Below are positions 1 to 12,698 of a stretch of 64,000 nt of DNA, in pieces. Made by a program: the position numbers and the translations under genes. Origin of the DNA: Steinernema hermaphroditum (taxonomy: Eukaryota; Nematoda; Chromadorea; Rhabditida; Steinernematidae); contig CM059625.1 in NCBI GenBank assembly GCA_030435675.1, forward strand, positions 15,314,001 through 15,378,000. The letters are read 5' to 3'. How positions within the stretch are numbered: position 1 is the stretch's first letter; every line of letters begins with the position of its first letter. The notes under the pieces are model-generated. The model ran no database searches, was not told the origin of the DNA, and saw only the letters and a program-made list of their open reading frames with translations.

Positions 1-42
1 GCTTCCCTATAGCAGCATCCGATTTTGCGGATCTTAACCTAC

Positions 43-699
43 CTCTGGTAGCGCTTAGCCACCACAAGATTCATGATGTAGAGCACAGTCGGCGCATTCG
101 CGAAGACCCTACAGACGAGAGCTCCCACCATTCGTCCATTGCTCACGGCGCACCGGAACTTCGACGGATCCAAGTAGCAGTTCTCCATGACGTAATTGTA
201 GAAATCGTTCGAAAAGTCGGATTTGTTGACGCTGTGGTTCAAGCGGTGGAGCTCCTAAATGCGCAAAATTGGAGACCATTCTAAAGAAGGGATCAGTACA
301 ACGATGCGCTCTGGAGTAATCGGTTCCAGAGTGATGAGTTTCGTGATTGGAGTACACTTGTTGATGACCATTTTGCATCCGGCAAGGCATCCGCTGATTG
401 GCGGCGCAATGCGCATCTCATACTTGTCGTTGTCCAAGAAATTGCCGTCAGCTAAATGGAACGATTATAATCTGCGGTTAGTAAAGGTCAAAATTTCACT
501 TTTGTGAACAGCCATGTGAGCCGGATCGTTTGCGTTCTTGATGATAAAATCTAAAACAAAACGAAGAATATAAACACATAGATCGTCGACGAATGTATAC
601 GTTTCTCAGCTTCAAGGCATCGCAAGTAGAAATCGCCAATAGCCGTCAGAGGGCCTTCGTGAAGACGGTTGATGATTTTGCGATCGATGTTAGCCGTGA
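43..699 (-). CDS. GNAT-fold N-acetyltransferase, NAA50-like (partial)
   Basis: Four exons on the minus strand (699-601, 550-500, 451-300, 254-43) join in one frame through GT-AG introns, one of them 45 bp; the gene runs off the left edge after a GTAGGT donor at 42. From residue MVINK (codon at 371-369) the product resembles human NAA50: a beta strand ending PITPERI, then HRLNH, NDFYNYV, the core strand GALVCRVF and the strand LYIMNLVV before KRYQR, which leads into the acetyl-CoA P-loop (RxxGxG/A) expected in the next exon outside the window. NAA50 acetylates N-termini starting Met-hydrophobic, alone or on NatA. The NAA50 FPVxY substrate loop is not conserved here (NKSDF in its place), so another GNAT specificity is possible. 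About 76 in-frame residues precede MVINK and match nothing I know; the real start may be a downstream Met. Confidence 0.6.
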
Positions 700-1169
700 C
701 TAAAATGAACGGTTACTGATGAATACAGACTACGGCCTTGCAATTCATTATGAAATGTGTGGGTAGTTGAAGTCTTTTTGCTGGATGTCGCAAAACACTG
801 GCCGGTTATATACCCTGCAGTGACTCATGCCAAGATTCTCATTTTTCAGGAATACAGCTCGTTTTAATGTCAAAAATTGACGTCGTTTTGGCTTCCAATT
901 TCGGAACACTTCCTTTATAAACAGCGCGTATTTCCGCCTACGTTCAGAAGAAATAGGATTTGAAGAAGAAGTGATCTGCCAACTGAGTGGCTTGCTTTTT
1001 AGCCTCTTTAACATAAGCTCCAATCCTTCGGATGGCTTTTCCTTAGATTTCACTACATAAAGAAAGATCAGAAGACGAACAAATTGCACAACATCTATGC
1101 GAAAGTTCAAGATCTTAGACCTAAGATGGCGTAAACTTATCCGAAAGAAACTTTTCCTCACATGGTGTG

Positions 1170-1830
1170 TATCCTGCTTCGGTATTGGTTTCGATCAAGA
1201 ACTTGTAGAATTCCTCGTCCGTCATCTGCTTTGAGGGTTTGACATCCTGTCCTTGTCCAAGAGCTGGCGCCTGGAAAAGAATGTGATCGATGTCCTGAGG
1301 CGAAGATGCGCTCTGGTGCTTGATCAATGGAAGATCTGCATAAAATCATACCAATGGTCATATCAAATAAGTTTGATGTTACACTCGGGTCGGCGGTAAT
1401 ACGGTTCGAGCTGCTTCATTTTCTCCTTCTCCTCGATCATCTCCCTCATGTCCGTCATCTCGCCTTCGACATAGTAGTCCGGGCGGCTCTTCGACGGACG
1501 GCGCGGTGCCGAGGATAGGCCTAAAGTCAGAGGTCTCTATATAGTCGTTTGTGGTATGTAGAAAATTCTAGTTACTCTATGGTCAACGAACGCGTCTCAG
1601 ATTCCGTAATTTGTAGTCAAGCACGTTGCTTGGTCGTACAGTCACAAACACAAATCCGATTTAACACGACAAACGGACACACGATGCATGCTAATTACTT
1701 TGAGCACTGGTGTGGCCTGTTTTCGATAAGGTGGCAGTTATCATGTCTGTGATCTCAATCGTCAACTCCTCCTCGCTGTCGTCTTCGTAGAAGTCCTCAT
1801 GAAGCTGATCCACCGGTAGAGTCGTCTGAG
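1170..1830 (-). CDS. Unresolved coding exons, upstream part of a minus-strand gene
   Basis: Three stretches read as exons on the minus strand: about 1828-1752 (acidic, with DFYEDDSEEELTIEI), about 1512-1390 (basic start, then YYVEGEMTDMREM and a charged helix ending YYRRP, donor GTGTAA) and about 1337-1170 (containing MTDEEFYKFL, donor GTGAGG). Codon use and flanking AG/GT sites support coding, but the phases of the three pieces do not join simply, so at least one exon or boundary is wrong. They may be the 5' part of the acetyltransferase gene downstream or a separate gene. I do not recognise the product. Confidence 0.35.
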
Positions 1831-2025
1831 AACCTTAAAAGTCCATATGCATACGACACACTAAAAAGGTTGAGTTCCTTGGTGACCTAAAGCCATACGC
1901 AGACAGAACTATAATCAAAACACAACTCTGATATTAACTAGGAATCCACGGGCCCATGTTTCATTCTGCCCAGAGCACGATTCTCGCTTTTGCTCAGAAA
2001 CGTTGCTACAAAAACCTGCAGAAGG

Positions 2026-2150
2026 GGCACAATTTGCTGCACCACCGCGTTGTGTGGAATCGTAAGGAAGAAAAGATTTCTTTGCACTTCGTTGACACGC
2101 AACTCCCAGGGGGAGTAGAAGAACTTCCCTATGTTTGCACTTTGCCTCAC
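2026..2150 (-). other. Possible single exon, unassigned
   Basis: A minus-strand segment reads VNEVQRNLFFLTIP followed by a helical stretch ending PLLQ and a possible GTTTTT donor. It has the look of an exon (hydrophobic periodicity, no stops), but no partner exon was found. Antisense open frames also cover it, so support is weak. Confidence 0.2.
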
Positions 2151-2229
2151 AACAGAACATTGGAAAAGGGATGTACCTTGTTTCGCAGGTTAGACGCACC
2201 AAACGTGAAGTGACATAAAAGGATGCAAG

Positions 2230-5200
2230 GTGTCCATAAATGTGCATCAGTGCAGGGTAAGTGCAAGGCTACATATCTCGCGCTCTCAATCGACGCTCAA
2301 TGAAAGTGCCGGTTCGTCGGTTTGGAAATTAACTTTTCCAGTACACACAACTCAAAATGAAAAATCAACATCTTCTCACATGACACGGACGTTTTTCTGG
2401 GATATCCTTATAACAGTCCTGTCATATGAAAAAACTGTCTTCGAAAAGACTTTCTCTTGATAATCCTCTACAAGTGCACTTACCCTCCTGCAACGCTAAC
2501 TTTCTACAAAAAATGGTGGATTTCGCAATGCATATTTGTATATTTTTGTCAAGTTGTTGTGTCAGATATGGCACGTCGTCTCCCCGGATGACAATAATAC
2601 ATGCACAAAGGTCGGATTCACTTCTTTCAGACAGTCGTAAACATCTTGCGCCTTTGCTTTTTGTGTTTATGGTATGAAGCCCGACGACATGCGTCATGTC
2701 AACAGCGGCACGTCTTTGGTGAAGTACGGTACTGGAAAGCCAAATAAACACGGTCACCAAAAAACAGTGGTAATCCGCACGACATTTATCTCTTATTGTT
2801 AGCTAGTCAGCAAAAAAAGTGGTCCCTAAAAAAGTCATGTATGTGGAGGACAATCACATGCAAAGTCATAAGGAAGAGGTACCGAAATACTGTGTTCCGT
2901 TCCCCTTAAAGTAGCATCTCTTTGACCAGTTTTCGAGTGACCCATGATTTCCAGATGGATACGCATGATGTTGAATGTTGATCGTTTTGTTTAATGTAAC
3001 ATTGCTTGACATTATACTTCCAAACACGACCAGAACTCTGCTAATATTTTCTGCGCAGTTCAAAAAGAGCGTCAAAATCGGTATTTAATCATGAGTGTAT
3101 TGCTGATTTTGGCGCCCTACTAGAATCTGTGCGATGTTACATTCGCTCAGGCGATGAACCCTAATGAATGTTAGCGCCGATTCCAAAAGGAATGTTAGAG
3201 AGAAACCGTTACCAGAGGCTCGCTGTCCCTCATGCTCTCGAACGCGGTCCGTTCCCTTGATCTTGCTTTGGTTGTTCATTATCGCCAGTTTCCTCGCTGT
3301 CGCTTTGTCTAAAACGTGATCCTGTAACAGAAGGGGTTACGGTAGGTGGCGCGCACTTAAATCAAGATACAACGCTTTCTTGTACACGCACAAATCGGTA
3401 TGCAGGAACAAAGGATTCGCAAACTTAGGACGATTGTTAGTTAACACGTTCTTAACGATCTTCAGCGTCAGCATGTGCGTTACCATAACCTCAAGCCAGC
3501 GCATTTTAGCTCTGGCTGGCATATGCGAGCGGCACACGGGGACGGTCCGATCACCTTTTGTGACGACGACGTTCACATGCCCGAACGAGCATTGGCTCCG
3601 TCGATCGCGTTTTCGAGGGAATGGGACACGCGACCTCAGCCTGGAAATGAGTGCCGAAGTGAACAGAGCACCTCTTTTGATTTGACGCTTACATTTCGGT
3701 TCAATTTATTGCACACGCGACCTGCGAAGGGGCGTGGAAGCCGTAGTCGTCGCTTGCGTTCGATTTCAGGTTACCCACCCTTTTTGAGGAGGGACTAACG
3801 CACTAATTAAGATCTATAACAATTGGAATGGAGGTGATGGGAGGGGAAGCGAGTCGGCAATCATATAGCACGTCGCCGGATGGCGGCTGATCGCGCTCTG
3901 TTTTCGAATCGGTATAGGAGGAAAGGGCGAGGGCTGATGAGAAGAGCATGGGTACAGGCAGCACAGGGACGTTGTCGCGTTCCTCATCAACAGTCACAAG
4001 GAAGCGCACAACGCAAAGAAGGAAAGTTGCGTTTCGCCGGAAGCAGCTGCCCTCTCTACCGGCAGCGACCAATACGCATAGAACGACCGTTCCTTTGAAA
4101 GAGAAATCGAATCGGATGCCGCGCGTTTTCCTCAGTTTATTACCATACGGCGATGATTCGAGCGCAAATCGTTGAAAAGAGAAACCTCGATTCCCATACA
4201 CCAGTTTATAGTGTGAGTACCGAACGCAGTTCAAACAGTGGGAACTGGGGAAGCAGGAGCCTCTCAATTTGGATACGGTAGCCGACAGAATGTTGCGCTG
4301 TCAATGGAGCACCTTGAGATTTGTAATGAATATGCCTTTTTCAATAGGAACCTAAGGTATCACTGTTCTTTGTACCCATCCGAGAGCAGATTTATTGTCA
4401 AGTGGGTATAAATGTGTTCGGAAGAAAAAATTAAAACCAATAAACTATATCATGTTAAGGATAAACGGAACGTTTTGTTAGTTTGTTGACTAGCTGCGAG
4501 ATCGAAGTTCGTAAATCGACAAAAACTGAAATACAAACGGTTTATATTTCGTTCCGGATTCAAAAGATCACAAAGGAAAAACACTTCAGTGCATCCATGT
4601 GAATCCACCCTTTCTATCTCGCGCAGCGTTTTAGTCAGGACAGTCATTGAGAGTTGAGGAAAAAGGCTCGCTTAGGGAAGATCATGTTCCAGCGATCGAC
4701 GCTACGCACTTGACTCTAGACTGACACGGGGTGTCGTGCCGAAAAATAAACTCTCATTAGAGGTAGGTGCGACTTTTGTAGCCGGCTGAATGACAAGACA
4801 TGGGTACTCAGACATTTGTTCCTGGCATGCAAAAGACGGACAAGTCAAATGACGAGACATTTTATTTTCATGTGGGAAACACTTGAATGGAAACAAAGAG
4901 TCATCACCTTAAAGCGGACGATCAAGCTGAAAGGCATCGCAATCGCTAAGTTCAATCAAATGATTCACCCAGCCGATATGATGTAATGTTTTGGGAACAG
5001 TTCAAAGGAATGTTTTCTACGCTCCATCGGTACACTTTTAGAAAGGACACTTTTAGAGCGTTTAAAAAAGCAACATCCAATGATTTTGAGGATTTATTGA
5101 TTGCAGTCAAAATACACTGGCCATTCATGCGAATGGCTGTCCAAAACAGTTTGTGACTTGTGCACAGTGCCATTTCAATATGTTGAAATCGTTGAAATGC

Positions 5201-8160
5201 CACGAGAGTGCAAGCTTCTAACCTTCAGTTGGAAAAGAATTTCGAAAGATTGTCTGTCCTATGCCTGCTATAATTACCGCGCAACTTACCTCTGGGACAA
5301 CAGTGCAATGTGAAGGTGCAGCGTTAAATGGGTAGCAAAATCACAACGTCTATGTAGCCTGATTCGGATATGTAACGATGGCAAACAGATTAAGTAGTAA
5401 ATCGACCTCTGGGGGAAGTTCCAAACAACAGATGTCAGCTGCGAACGTGTCTACCTTCTTCTCATTCATAAAAAAATATGTTTTCAAAACCAGTTAGGTC
5501 GGTACAATCGAAAAAAATTGTGGCAACGGCCAAATATCAGAAGTATTCAGTGGAAAGGAATTTTCAACGATCGTCTCTGGCCATCGGGACCGCAATTACA
5601 CATCATATTTCGTGGTGGTTACGATCGACCGTCGACCACAGACTATGATGGGAGAAACGTTATGTAGCGTTCATAATAACAGTTTTGAAAATTCTTTGTT
5701 TTTCGACACAAATTTCACTTATGCGGGGGAAGAAATAATTCTTCTATGAGGCGTACGAAGCGTTTTACATTCCCCGACTAAAATGTTGAACCTGCGGAAT
5801 TCGACATCATAGAGAAAATGACATCACACCATCGGTATGCTGTTGATATTGTCTTTTCGCAACCACTTCTGCGAACCCACAACACTTTATTCGTATTCAA
5901 ACTCTCCCTGTATTACATACATAAAACGACATCGTTCAGTTCAAATGGAACAATAAATATATAACTTTCTTACAGTGAGATCTGGTAGTTAGATTATAAG
6001 GGTTTTTTTCTAAGGTTTACTAAAGCACAAAGACGAATAAAATCATATCGCAGGCCGTGCTTTAGCTGTCTTCGGCACGGAGCACAACATTAATGTTTTA
6101 GCTGTCTGTGAAGGAGTTGAAGAGGCTGAATCCAATCTAGAGCACAGTAAGTCGAACGAAGAGCCATCTTTAGTGTTGTGAGTGGTGTAAACCTTGAAAT
6201 TTCAGACTTGACTTTGCAGCGGTGATGGTATCGGGAAGTGCTAATTGTCTACTTCGCGAGACGTTGAAACTACGACTCTCTGATGATCACTAACTTCTAG
6301 GATCCAACAACAACGGCGAAGAATGGTGGCTCACTTGTTTTTGGGTTCTGGCAATTATCTTCGATAGAACGAGCATGCAAAGGGTCGCGTTCTCCTCACT
6401 TTGCGCTGGTCCACTTGTCGCTACCGGTATGCTTCGCACGACACCCTTTGACGCACTTACCGTAGTCTACCATCTCTTTGTAAACTGACTTTTTTTTCAC
6501 GGAATCTTCATTCTTAACGGAACGGTTATATTTATGGGACCATTGTTGACTGATCAACGCTTATTTTCTTTCCAGTTATTAAGAGTTCTTTTCTTCTTTC
6601 ATATTCTCAGCGCGAACATCAAAACGATGGTATCGTTCTTGTTAGCGTCCAATTGGTACCTTATCTGATTCAATTTGATTTACTATACACTATTATGTGT
6701 ACACATAGCTGTACCCAGAGTAACCACCGTCAGTGTTTATAGCTTCTTCTTTTCGTTCTGCCGCGGAGATGCCCGTCTCGATAACTTTGTCACATTTCCC
6801 TTCGGCGTATTTACCGTAGTTGACCGTCGACAATTTCATTTACAGTGACTCATTAACGTCGAATCGCATCCAGAAACTTCTGAACCTCTCGTCATACTGT
6901 ATTGTGTCCTAATTACCCACTAATTAGCTTTCTAAATTGGTCGTCTCTACCGTCACCGCCATTTGAAACACCGAAAAGGCCCTCATTAACGTCGATCCCA
7001 AGGGCGCCAATTGCTCCTTGGAGACTTTACAAACTTCTGCAAATTCAAATGTAAAGAGTAGATGAACACGATATGTGCGAAGTCGTGACAAGCCACAACG
7101 TACGCGCTAAGCACCGTATCCACACAAAACGTTTTGAAATTTGAGAGAACAGGTTAGAAAACGTGACATTATCTGATATCCTGTTGCGCAATGTAAATGC
7201 AGGCACCGAAACACATTCTTAAATTACCACAAAGATGCAGGATTGCCATGTTTTTTTATTCAGAAGCCTATGATTTCTTTTGGATTCCGAAAACAGATAA
7301 ACTCTGCTTGAGTGCTATGTAGATAATTGCTCTTCAATTGCTTACATCTAGCTATCCCTCTGGTAACCTTTAGTGTTTAATAACGCATCGCCAAAAAGAT
7401 CTTTTTCAACTTCGCGCTCGACAGGGAACGCTAAAAATGAGAGCGTCAAATAAAATTATTTTCAAAGGTGAGTGGTAAGGGCCGCGCTATCCACAAGTAC
7501 ATTTCCGTGCTTAGTTCTTGGATGGCATTTTTTAATAGCTTCCGCAAGCACGTGTAGCTTCTCAAAGCACATAACTGTAAAATTGTACTCGGACTCTGCA
7601 TTGCGCAAAAGAGAACACCATGTTTATAAACGATTGGATTGATGTGTTGGCTGTCCGAGGTCTTAACAAGTCAACGAAAAAGGGAAGGTCGAGATAGTGA
7701 AGAGATCTACCGCATTGTCGCAACTGAAACATTCTTCTCTCTGTTGTGAGGTGTCATTCCTTTGCTATTCACGTGATTAGCAGCAAGGAATTTACATGGG
7801 ACGCTTAAACCTTGAAGCAGAAGAGGTCGGAGGATGAAAAAAGTTTTTTTAGCTTCACACAACCCTTTGAGTCTGCAGAAGGTTCTAGAGTCTTAATCGC
7901 TAGTATCCGAGGAGCAATTGGCGCCTTTGGGACCAACATTAATGAGGGCTCTTTCAGAGTTTCAAATAGTGGTGATATTAGAGAATCCAAATTAAAAAAC
8001 TAATTACTGGGCAACTAGGGCACGGTACCGTATGATGAAAGGCTCAGAATTTCTGTCGAGTGGATTCAGAGAAAAATAAGGGTGTCGCTACAGTTCTGTA
8101 ACAAAACAAAATGAGCACATCTTGCGGAAAATTCACAAATTATGCTTTCATATGTATTAA
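2230..8160. other. Long stretch without a convincing gene
   Basis: AT-rich sequence with frequent stops in all frames. The longest open frame, on the minus strand at 3803-4267 (154 codons), has no recognisable domain, no splice partner and a competing frame on the other strand. Around 2560-2660 the minus strand has a short coding-like run (DVYDCLKEVNPTF) that stops quickly. I see no RNA gene, transposon ends or tandem repeat here. Confidence 0.5.
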
Positions 8161-8166
8161 AAGAGC

Positions 8167-8850
8167 ATGGCAAACAATAATTTTCAACAACTGTTCCAAA
8201 TGGCCGCCTTCGGCGCCGATAAATACTTGAAGAGGCATCGCGAAATTCTTAGTCTTAGCCGCGACCACTTCGTCGCTGATTCCAGCCTCGCTCCAAGGAT
8301 CACTTCAGGGTGTTCACGGAAGTGCGTAGAACTCGCGAGAGTTCACTCTCCAAGAATCCCGGGATGGCAGAGTCCAGCTGGGTTAAGTCGGGGTTATTTG
8401 AAGTATTCTTCAGGAATGTTGCCACTTCCACCTTCAAAATCCTACAAAAAAAAAAGATTCCAGCGTTCGCGTTAGTTTACGTGTGCGCCGATGTCGCAAC
8501 GAGCTGATTCTGGACGAGGCACGTTGTTGAAACACAACAAGAGAAGGAAATCGTCAAGAAAAAGATCGGCTCGCGGCGCACACTTTGGGGTTGCTGCGGT
8601 TCTTCTGCGACTTAACTGGCGGCGAGGATGGAGTCGGGCGCTCGTGATGGTCTTCGTGGCTAGACGTTTGAGCTACGGCTTCCTGGTGTTGCTCTCAGGC
8701 CATCTGGGAGCCGGGCGATCATTGCGGACAAGAATGACCACTCACCAAACTCATTCCAGCCAACCTCAGAGACAGCGAGTGGACGACCCGACCTATCGCC
8801 ACTACCACCGTCCCTAAGCCGGTGCTTCTGTTTCAACGCGATCACATTAG
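8167..8850 (+). pseudogene. Coding-like region broken across frames, unassigned
   Basis: A GC-richer island in AT-rich surroundings. The plus strand opens with an ATG and about 48 plausible residues (MANNNFQQLF...DKYLKRHRE), after which the best-looking reading moves to other frames (EVRRTRESSLSK, then EKEIVKKKIGSRR, then SGRPDLSPLPPSLS) with stops in between. No intron of reasonable size reconciles the frames. Either this is a decayed gene or retrocopy, or the openness simply reflects base composition. Product unknown; the minus strand is also open near 8660-8845. Confidence 0.25.
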
Positions 8851-9690
8851 AGTTTATTCTGGAACGCTAAAGATTGCTTGTTAAGGACAATAGTTAAAGG
8901 TGAGAGACGATGACGATCCGATCTTAAAATACATTCACTGAGATTCCTAACATCTTATTTCCTGTTACTTGAATATTTAATATTCGAAGTTGGAGAAAGG
9001 CTAAGTTATGTTGCCAATACGAGCACTAGACTTTATTAATGATGATCAGTATTCAAAAACATTCGACTGCCTGTGACGAAAACAGACATGTGTATATGCC
9101 AGTTTCGCTCGCTTTGAAGACTCGCGTACGATCTCCGACATATAAGAAAATGTTCATCACGTCGAAGAAAATTGCGCTATAAGATTTCTGTTGGGGAAAA
9201 TAATGGACTTCCTGTTTTTTTCATCGCTTCGTATACGGCTTTTAACTCGTTTTATATAATAATATCTTTATTCGTAGGAACTTATGGAACGCTCGGCTGA
9301 TGGAATGCCGTTTTTGATCATTTAAAATCAGTATACTAATCTTCGGTTCCGGAAAAGCGTCTTGATATAAACCGTATTCGTTGAAGCCACTTAGGACAAT
9401 AAGCAATCAATTAGAGTACGCAGAAGCGCGATCGTAATATTCTCTTAATACGAGTTTAGTAAAAATGCGGTTCATTATAGTAATGGCCAGCGCGCATAGG
9501 GGTTTCGTGTACGGGAGGTGTCGATGTTTGTGCCAGCAGTGAGTGTGTACACGCTCACAAGCCTAACGAATTAGTGTGTTTAGAAGACTTATAATCGGCC
9601 GATGATCCGTCGTTAGCTCAAGCGCGGAATACAGCGCTTGGCCGGCGTGTCCTCGACGGCGATTGACACCCTCGAAGCTGCGCGGACAAC

Positions 9691-10140
9691 ATGGGCGTTT
9701 GCATGGTGAGTCCGTTAGATGTTCGCTAAGAATCTGCGCTGATGCGTATTATGACGTTCATGTTTATTTGTCAGTTCTAGACCAAAAAGGCGACTCTACA
9801 GGTAAATACAATCAATGGCAATGAATCGAAGCTGAACAAGCGCGAATCGGACATCAACATGCTGGTCAACGTGCCCGTTGATATTAAACTGTCACAGAAG
9901 GACATCAAAGAGGTTGGTTTCGCTTTTCTATTCTGCGTTGAATGTGAAAATTTGTAGCAAAAACGAGTTCGAGAGAAATTCATAATCGTCACCTGTCCCA
10001 ATACGAAATGCGATTTGCCGGATAAGCTGATTGTCATCGATATTGAGCCGCAAAGCCCGCTCTACTGCTCGGTTTGTAGCTTTCCACAGATTTTTAATCT
10101 TGTTTTCCATGCAACCGGAAACGTTATTAAGAAAAGGTGA
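9691..10140 (+). CDS. Small zinc-binding protein with N-terminal myristoylation motif
   Basis: Three exons, 9691-9705, 9781-9912 and 9958-10140, joined by phase-0 introns of 75 and 45 bp, give 109 aa. Exon 1 encodes only MGVCM; the product starts MGVCMTKK, which fits the N-myristoylation consensus (Gly2, Thr6, Lys7-8) with a possible palmitoyl Cys4. The middle is polar (residues 6-49). The last exon carries CPNTKC, then 18 residues, then CSVC, a plausible four-cysteine zinc site, followed by a hydrophobic strand (IFNLVFHA) and a basic tail. I do not recognise the family. The three-exon, phase-0 layout with the cysteines on the last exon recalls the small zinc genes at 35.8-43.8 kb, but sequence similarity is not evident. 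Confidence 0.7.
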
Positions 10141-10309
10141 ATCAGGGCGAAAGAGGCTTCGTTATAGGCTTGACGCATAAAAGCGCTCCACGCACAGATT
10201 TCTTGGCTTTTGCTGCGAATGACTCACTGATGTATGGGGGACGGAAGAACAGAAAATCGCTTCGGTGAAGCAAAAGTATTTTTTCAAGAAAAGCGGAGTT
10301 CATAAGATA

Positions 10310-10337
10310 TATTGGGTTGGTGCATTGAAAATGTCAG
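10310..10337 (+). repeat. Left terminal inverted repeat of the mariner-like element (with TA)
   Basis: 28 bases including the flanking TA; exact reverse complement of 11203-11230. Confidence 0.85.
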
Positions 10338-11228
10338 ATCATTTTGTGATTATTTACAGAAACAAAACACAAAGATTTCAGACAAAGTATTCATCGTTCT
10401 TATGTACAACTTCAGTCCACTTTATAGGCAACATCCGAATTCCTCGTTTGTAGAATACGCGGGGTTAAAAATTGAAAAACCTTTTTGTTCCGATTTTCGA
10501 CCTCTTAACCTTATTTTGGATAGTTTCTTTTGATATCGTCACTTATGGATGAGCACAGGTAAGAGTAAGATAGAGCTAAGACAGTGCTATATAGAAAACA
10601 AAAAAGAAATCTCTGAGTTTAAAGTAGAGAGCTTTTGTGGAGGTCGACTTGGAAATACACGGCCTCGGGCAGTCGGACGTTTTGTCGATCCAAGGGTCAT
10701 TTTTTCCACATTTGGCCTCTATTTCTGTGAAGTAAAAATGAACTCGTGGAGTCACTATGTAGGCATAGTAGCTACGAGCGACAGCTACCTGATGCATATC
10801 CCCATTGTCTGTTATAGTACTTAACCAATTGGAAACGTTAGAGTTAACGGAACATGGTGATCCGAGAAGGCCGTCTTTTTGAGATTAGCTCATGTTGTGA
10901 TATATGACAAACACAACGATAGGTGCATTCGGAAGGTAAGACATAACGGTGTACGTGATTGGCAGCAATCAACGTCCATCACACAATTAAAACCATAGGA
11001 ATCCCGTACATCACTTCGTGTTTCGCAATTGTGAGGTACCAGATTAAGGACCGTCATACTGGGATACTTCTCCATGATCAGAAAGAATGCATTGGACAAG
11101 GGGAAAATCATAATGTAGGGTTATAGTTCACTGTACTCCACAATGCGCCCATCAGTTGTTCCCTGTGAGTAAATACTGCGAAATTATGCCATGTTAATGT
11201 CACTGACATTTTCAATGCACCAACCCAA
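10312..11228. mobile_element. Mariner-like terminal-inverted-repeat element, non-autonomous
   Basis: Perfect 26-bp inverted repeats beginning TTGGGTTGGTGCATTG lie at 10312-10337 and 11203-11228, each flanked by TA, the mariner/Tc1 target site. The ends resemble the TTAGGTTGG-type termini of mariner elements. The 917-bp interior has short open frames on both strands (for example 10549-10824) but no recognisable D,D34D transposase motif, so the element is either an internally decayed mariner or a non-autonomous derivative mobilised in trans. Confidence 0.75.
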
Positions 11229-11230
11229 TA
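11203..11230 (-). repeat. Right terminal inverted repeat of the mariner-like element (with TA)
   Basis: Exact reverse complement of 10310-10337, ending with the TA target dinucleotide. Confidence 0.85.
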
Positions 11231-12698
11231 GTATAGACGGAACAGAGTGATAAAAACGGCGTATAAGGTCCGTTGAGCTCGAGCTACACCAATAATCTAA
11301 CCGATAAGTACTAACGCAATGAAACGCTTGTCACGGTCCTCCGTAGATCGACCGCATTCTTGATTATACCTATTTACACTCAGTTTCAATTATGTTGAGG
11401 AGTTGTTATTTGACAGCTGTTTAACGTTTCCAAAGCAAATCTTTTTCATATGGGCTCTTGATCGTATATTTGGGCTAATCAGTGCTGTGTTTCCCTGTGA
11501 TAGTCAGTGAGATTTTTTGCATTGCTAGAAGAGCGCAGGATAGTTTCGATGGGACCTGCTCTTCAAATAGGTCACACTGCTTGTTAACAATGTGAAACTA
11601 CCTTTGACGTTCTTATGGATTTTCTATTTACTAGGTATCTTTGGTTCGCCTTATCGTTATGCATCGAAACTTTGTGCCTAGATTTTTTTTTCATTTGGAT
11701 AAGATCAAAATAGCATCAGCGAGGTGCACTGACGTCCAAAAGTCAATGATGTCTAGACCTCACCTACAAATTACCCGTAATTTACCCTGGACACAAAAAA
11801 TTGTTCTCTGCTTTCTGGTACTGTATCAAAATTATAGTCATTACCACAACTGGTCTTGCTGAACAGCAATTGACGTCAAACCGAGTTACCATAATCCACA
11901 AAAAGAAGCTTTAAAGCTATCATTTGCGAATCATTGTATCAGGAAAGAAGGGACTCCACTGTAACTTTTGATTATAGATTCACTGTGAACCCGCTATGTG
12001 TATGGTTTTAAAAACATGATTTAGTGTTTATTTCTTTTTGAGTCCGTTTCTCAGTTTACAACATGAAAAGTATATCTGAAACAAATATTTGTACTATACT
12101 GCACAATTTCGTTGACATCAAGCAGCGTCACTATGTGATCTGTCACACTCCGTTATATCCTGGTTACTGCACTAGACAGCGGTCAATTATACGGTAGCGC
12201 TTCCTCTAGTTCCTTGTGTCGTGCAAAAGGGCAGACGTTAAGAATACGGTATTTACAAGGTCCAATTAGCAATCTTATTATTACGTTTGCGTCTATTCTT
12301 GTCAAAAATACGTGCACAGTTAAAATAACAGTCATTAGTGGCAAGAAGTAAGTTGTTAATTGGTCCCAAAGGGACACTCATGGCTGCGTTTTTGTGTGTA
12401 GATTTCGTTCACAGGGAATACACAATGTTGTACCAGGAAGTCCAAATACACCATAGAAACGCATAATTATTAGTATGCACATCGGTGGATGGCTTTCACC
12501 CCATGCAGAACTAATAGACATGAGATTCTGACATGAGATCGAAAACACAAAATACCAGAGTGAAGTTGCACTGCCAAGCTGTTCAGAGAGTACATTTTGC
12601 ATATTTAAGGGGTATCGAAAGCCAATGAAGGTAAGCTCAAACACCTTTATTCAAGTCGACCAGGTACCAAGCATATGCACTATTCATAAACTATTTAG
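11231..12698. other. No gene recognised; should contain the 5' end of the SELENBP1 gene
   Basis: AT-rich, no supported exon. The N-terminal ~70 codons of the selenium-binding-protein homologue are expected upstream of 12699 but I could not find them here; they may lie before the mariner-like element or be lost. Confidence 0.4.

Noticed and set aside
3803..4267. 154-codon minus-strand open frame
   Set aside because: No domain, signal peptide or splice context, and the plus strand is open over the same bases; low stop density here reflects composition.
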